Position numbers and translations under genes: made by a program
From: Blastocatellia bacterium
GTDB taxonomy: Bacteria; Acidobacteriota; Blastocatellia; Pyrinomonadales; Pyrinomonadaceae
DNA: 6,076 nucleotides
NCBI GenBank assembly: GCA_003175865.1
Contig: PSRF01000300.1
Coordinates: forward strand, 1 to 6,076
Reading direction: 5' to 3'
The notes under the pieces: generated by a model
Databases searched by the model: none
What the model saw: the letters and a program-made list of their open reading frames with translations, nothing else
Told to the model about the DNA's origin: nothing
Shown: piece after piece, positions 5,358 to 6,076 of the stretch
Layout: every line of letters begins with the position of its first letter
Numbering within the stretch: position 1 is the first letter of the stretch

Positions 5358-6076
5358 ATGAGCTACTCTCGCCTTGAACTGAATTCAAAAACTGCTGTGG
5401 TGATTGGCGGCACTTCCGGCATTGGACTGGCCATCGCGCGCGGTATGGCTGAGGCTGGCGCTGACGTTGTTCCGACATCCCGAAGATTCGAACAGGTCGA
5501 CGCAGCGGCAAACGAAATAGAAATGATAGGTAAACGAACTCTGCGTGTCAGTTCTGACGTTTCGGATCGACAGTCACTGGAGAACGTCCTTGCTGAGTCA
5601 GTTAAGGCTTTCGGAAAGGTCGATATTCTTGTCAACTCTGCCGGACGCACAAAGCGCGCACCTACTCTTGATTTTTCCGAAGATGATTGGAACGGAATCT
5701 TAGATACGAATCTTACCGGTACGTTGCGTGCCGCGCAGATATTTGGTCGCCACATGTTGGAACGTGAAAGCGGCAGCATCATCAACATCGCCTCCCTTTC
5801 AACCTACGTCGCGTTGTACGAAGTGGCAGCTTATTCGGCGAGTAAGGCTGCGGTTGCTTCTCTAACTAAATCGTTGGCGCTTGAATGGTCACCGCGCGGC
5901 GTGAGAGTGAATGCGATTGCTCCCGGTGTGTTTCGGACTCCCTTAAATGAAAAGCTACTTGACGAAACTGCGCGTGGTCGCGAGTTCCTTGTTCGGACAC
6001 CGATGAAGAGATTCGGCACAGTCGACGAACTCGCTGGAGCTGCGATCTTCCTCGCATCCGATGCGGCTAGTTTTGT
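5358..6076 (+). CDS. Classical short-chain dehydrogenase/reductase (sugar-acid dehydrogenase-like), 3' end outside window
   Basis: An NAD(P)-dependent oxidoreductase of the classical SDR type. It runs open from the ATG at 5358 to the window edge (239 complete codons); such enzymes are about 250-255 residues, so only the last 10-20 are missing. Visible: cofactor-binding GGTSGIG (17-23); TSRR (40-43) after the second strand, where Ser41-Arg42 favours NADP(H) over NAD(H); DV (67-68); NSAG (93-96, normally NNAG); Asn118; catalytic Ser146 in IASLS; YSASK (159-163) with Tyr159 and Lys163; and PGVFRTPL (189-196). The full Asn-Ser-Tyr-Lys tetrad is present, so it should be active. Overall spelling resembles the gluconate 5-dehydrogenase/KduD-type group. 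Divergent from the dehydratase cluster, it may reduce a ketouronate or oxidise an aldonate (inference). The start is supported by AGAAAGG 4 bases upstream and by the usual distance to the glycine motif. Confidence 0.93.
   Translation, partial: MSYSRLELNSKTAVVIGGTSGIGLAIARGMAEAGADVVPTSRRFEQVDAAANEIEMIGKRTLRVSSDVSDRQSLENVLAESVKAFGKVDILVNSAGRTKRAPTLDFSEDDWNGILDTNLTGTLRAAQIFGRHMLERESGSIINIASLSTYVALYEVAAYSASKAAVASLTKSLALEWSPRGVRVNAIAPGVFRTPLNEKLLDETARGREFLVRTPMKRFGTVDELAGAAIFLASDAASF

Noticed and set aside
5363..5788. Open minus-strand frame of 141 codons inside the SDR gene.
   Set aside because: It is a shadow of the SDR coding sequence. The SDR frame carries all family motifs, while the antisense frame carries none.

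Overview
The window looks like a piece of a free-living bacterial chromosome of medium GC content. Proteins and short dispersed-looking palindromes are reminiscent of Acidobacteriota (Blastocatellia-like), but that placement is an impression from sequence style, not a computed result. There are six protein genes, two of them cut by the window edges. No rRNA, tRNA, CRISPR array or transposase is visible.

Layout. (1) 1-582, plus strand: the C-terminal part of an EAL-domain cyclic-di-GMP phosphodiesterase. It ends tail-to-tail with the next gene, and the two stop codons share one CTAG. (2) 579-5071, minus strand, read right to left: a NagB/6-phosphogluconolactonase-fold protein, a full-length altronate/galactarate dehydratase (UxaA/GarD family), an OsmC-family peroxidase and a LarA-like (nickel-pincer) racemase/epimerase. 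The first two genes are 8 bases apart and the last two are 6 bases apart. A 156-base gap with a large imperfect inverted repeat made of 7-base units separates the two pairs. (3) 5072-5357: a divergent intergenic region with a direct repeat, an FadR-like half-palindrome and overlapping inverted repeats. (4) 5358 to the right edge, plus strand: a short-chain dehydrogenase/reductase (SDR) cut just before its end.

Working model (inference). The SDR, the UxaA-family dehydratase, the LarA-like epimerase and the NagB-like protein form a sugar-acid (uronate/aldonate) catabolic locus. The SDR would interconvert a keto-acid and an aldonate, the LarA-like protein could invert C2 of an aldonate, and the dehydratase would give a 2-keto-3-deoxy acid. 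The NagB-like protein is the least explained member: by hand alignment it has lost several residues that bind phosphate or catalyse the reaction in true glucosamine-6-phosphate deaminase, so it may act on a non-phosphorylated sugar acid or have a new role. OsmC is a thiol peroxidase whose place in the cluster is unexplained. The EAL gene appears unrelated.
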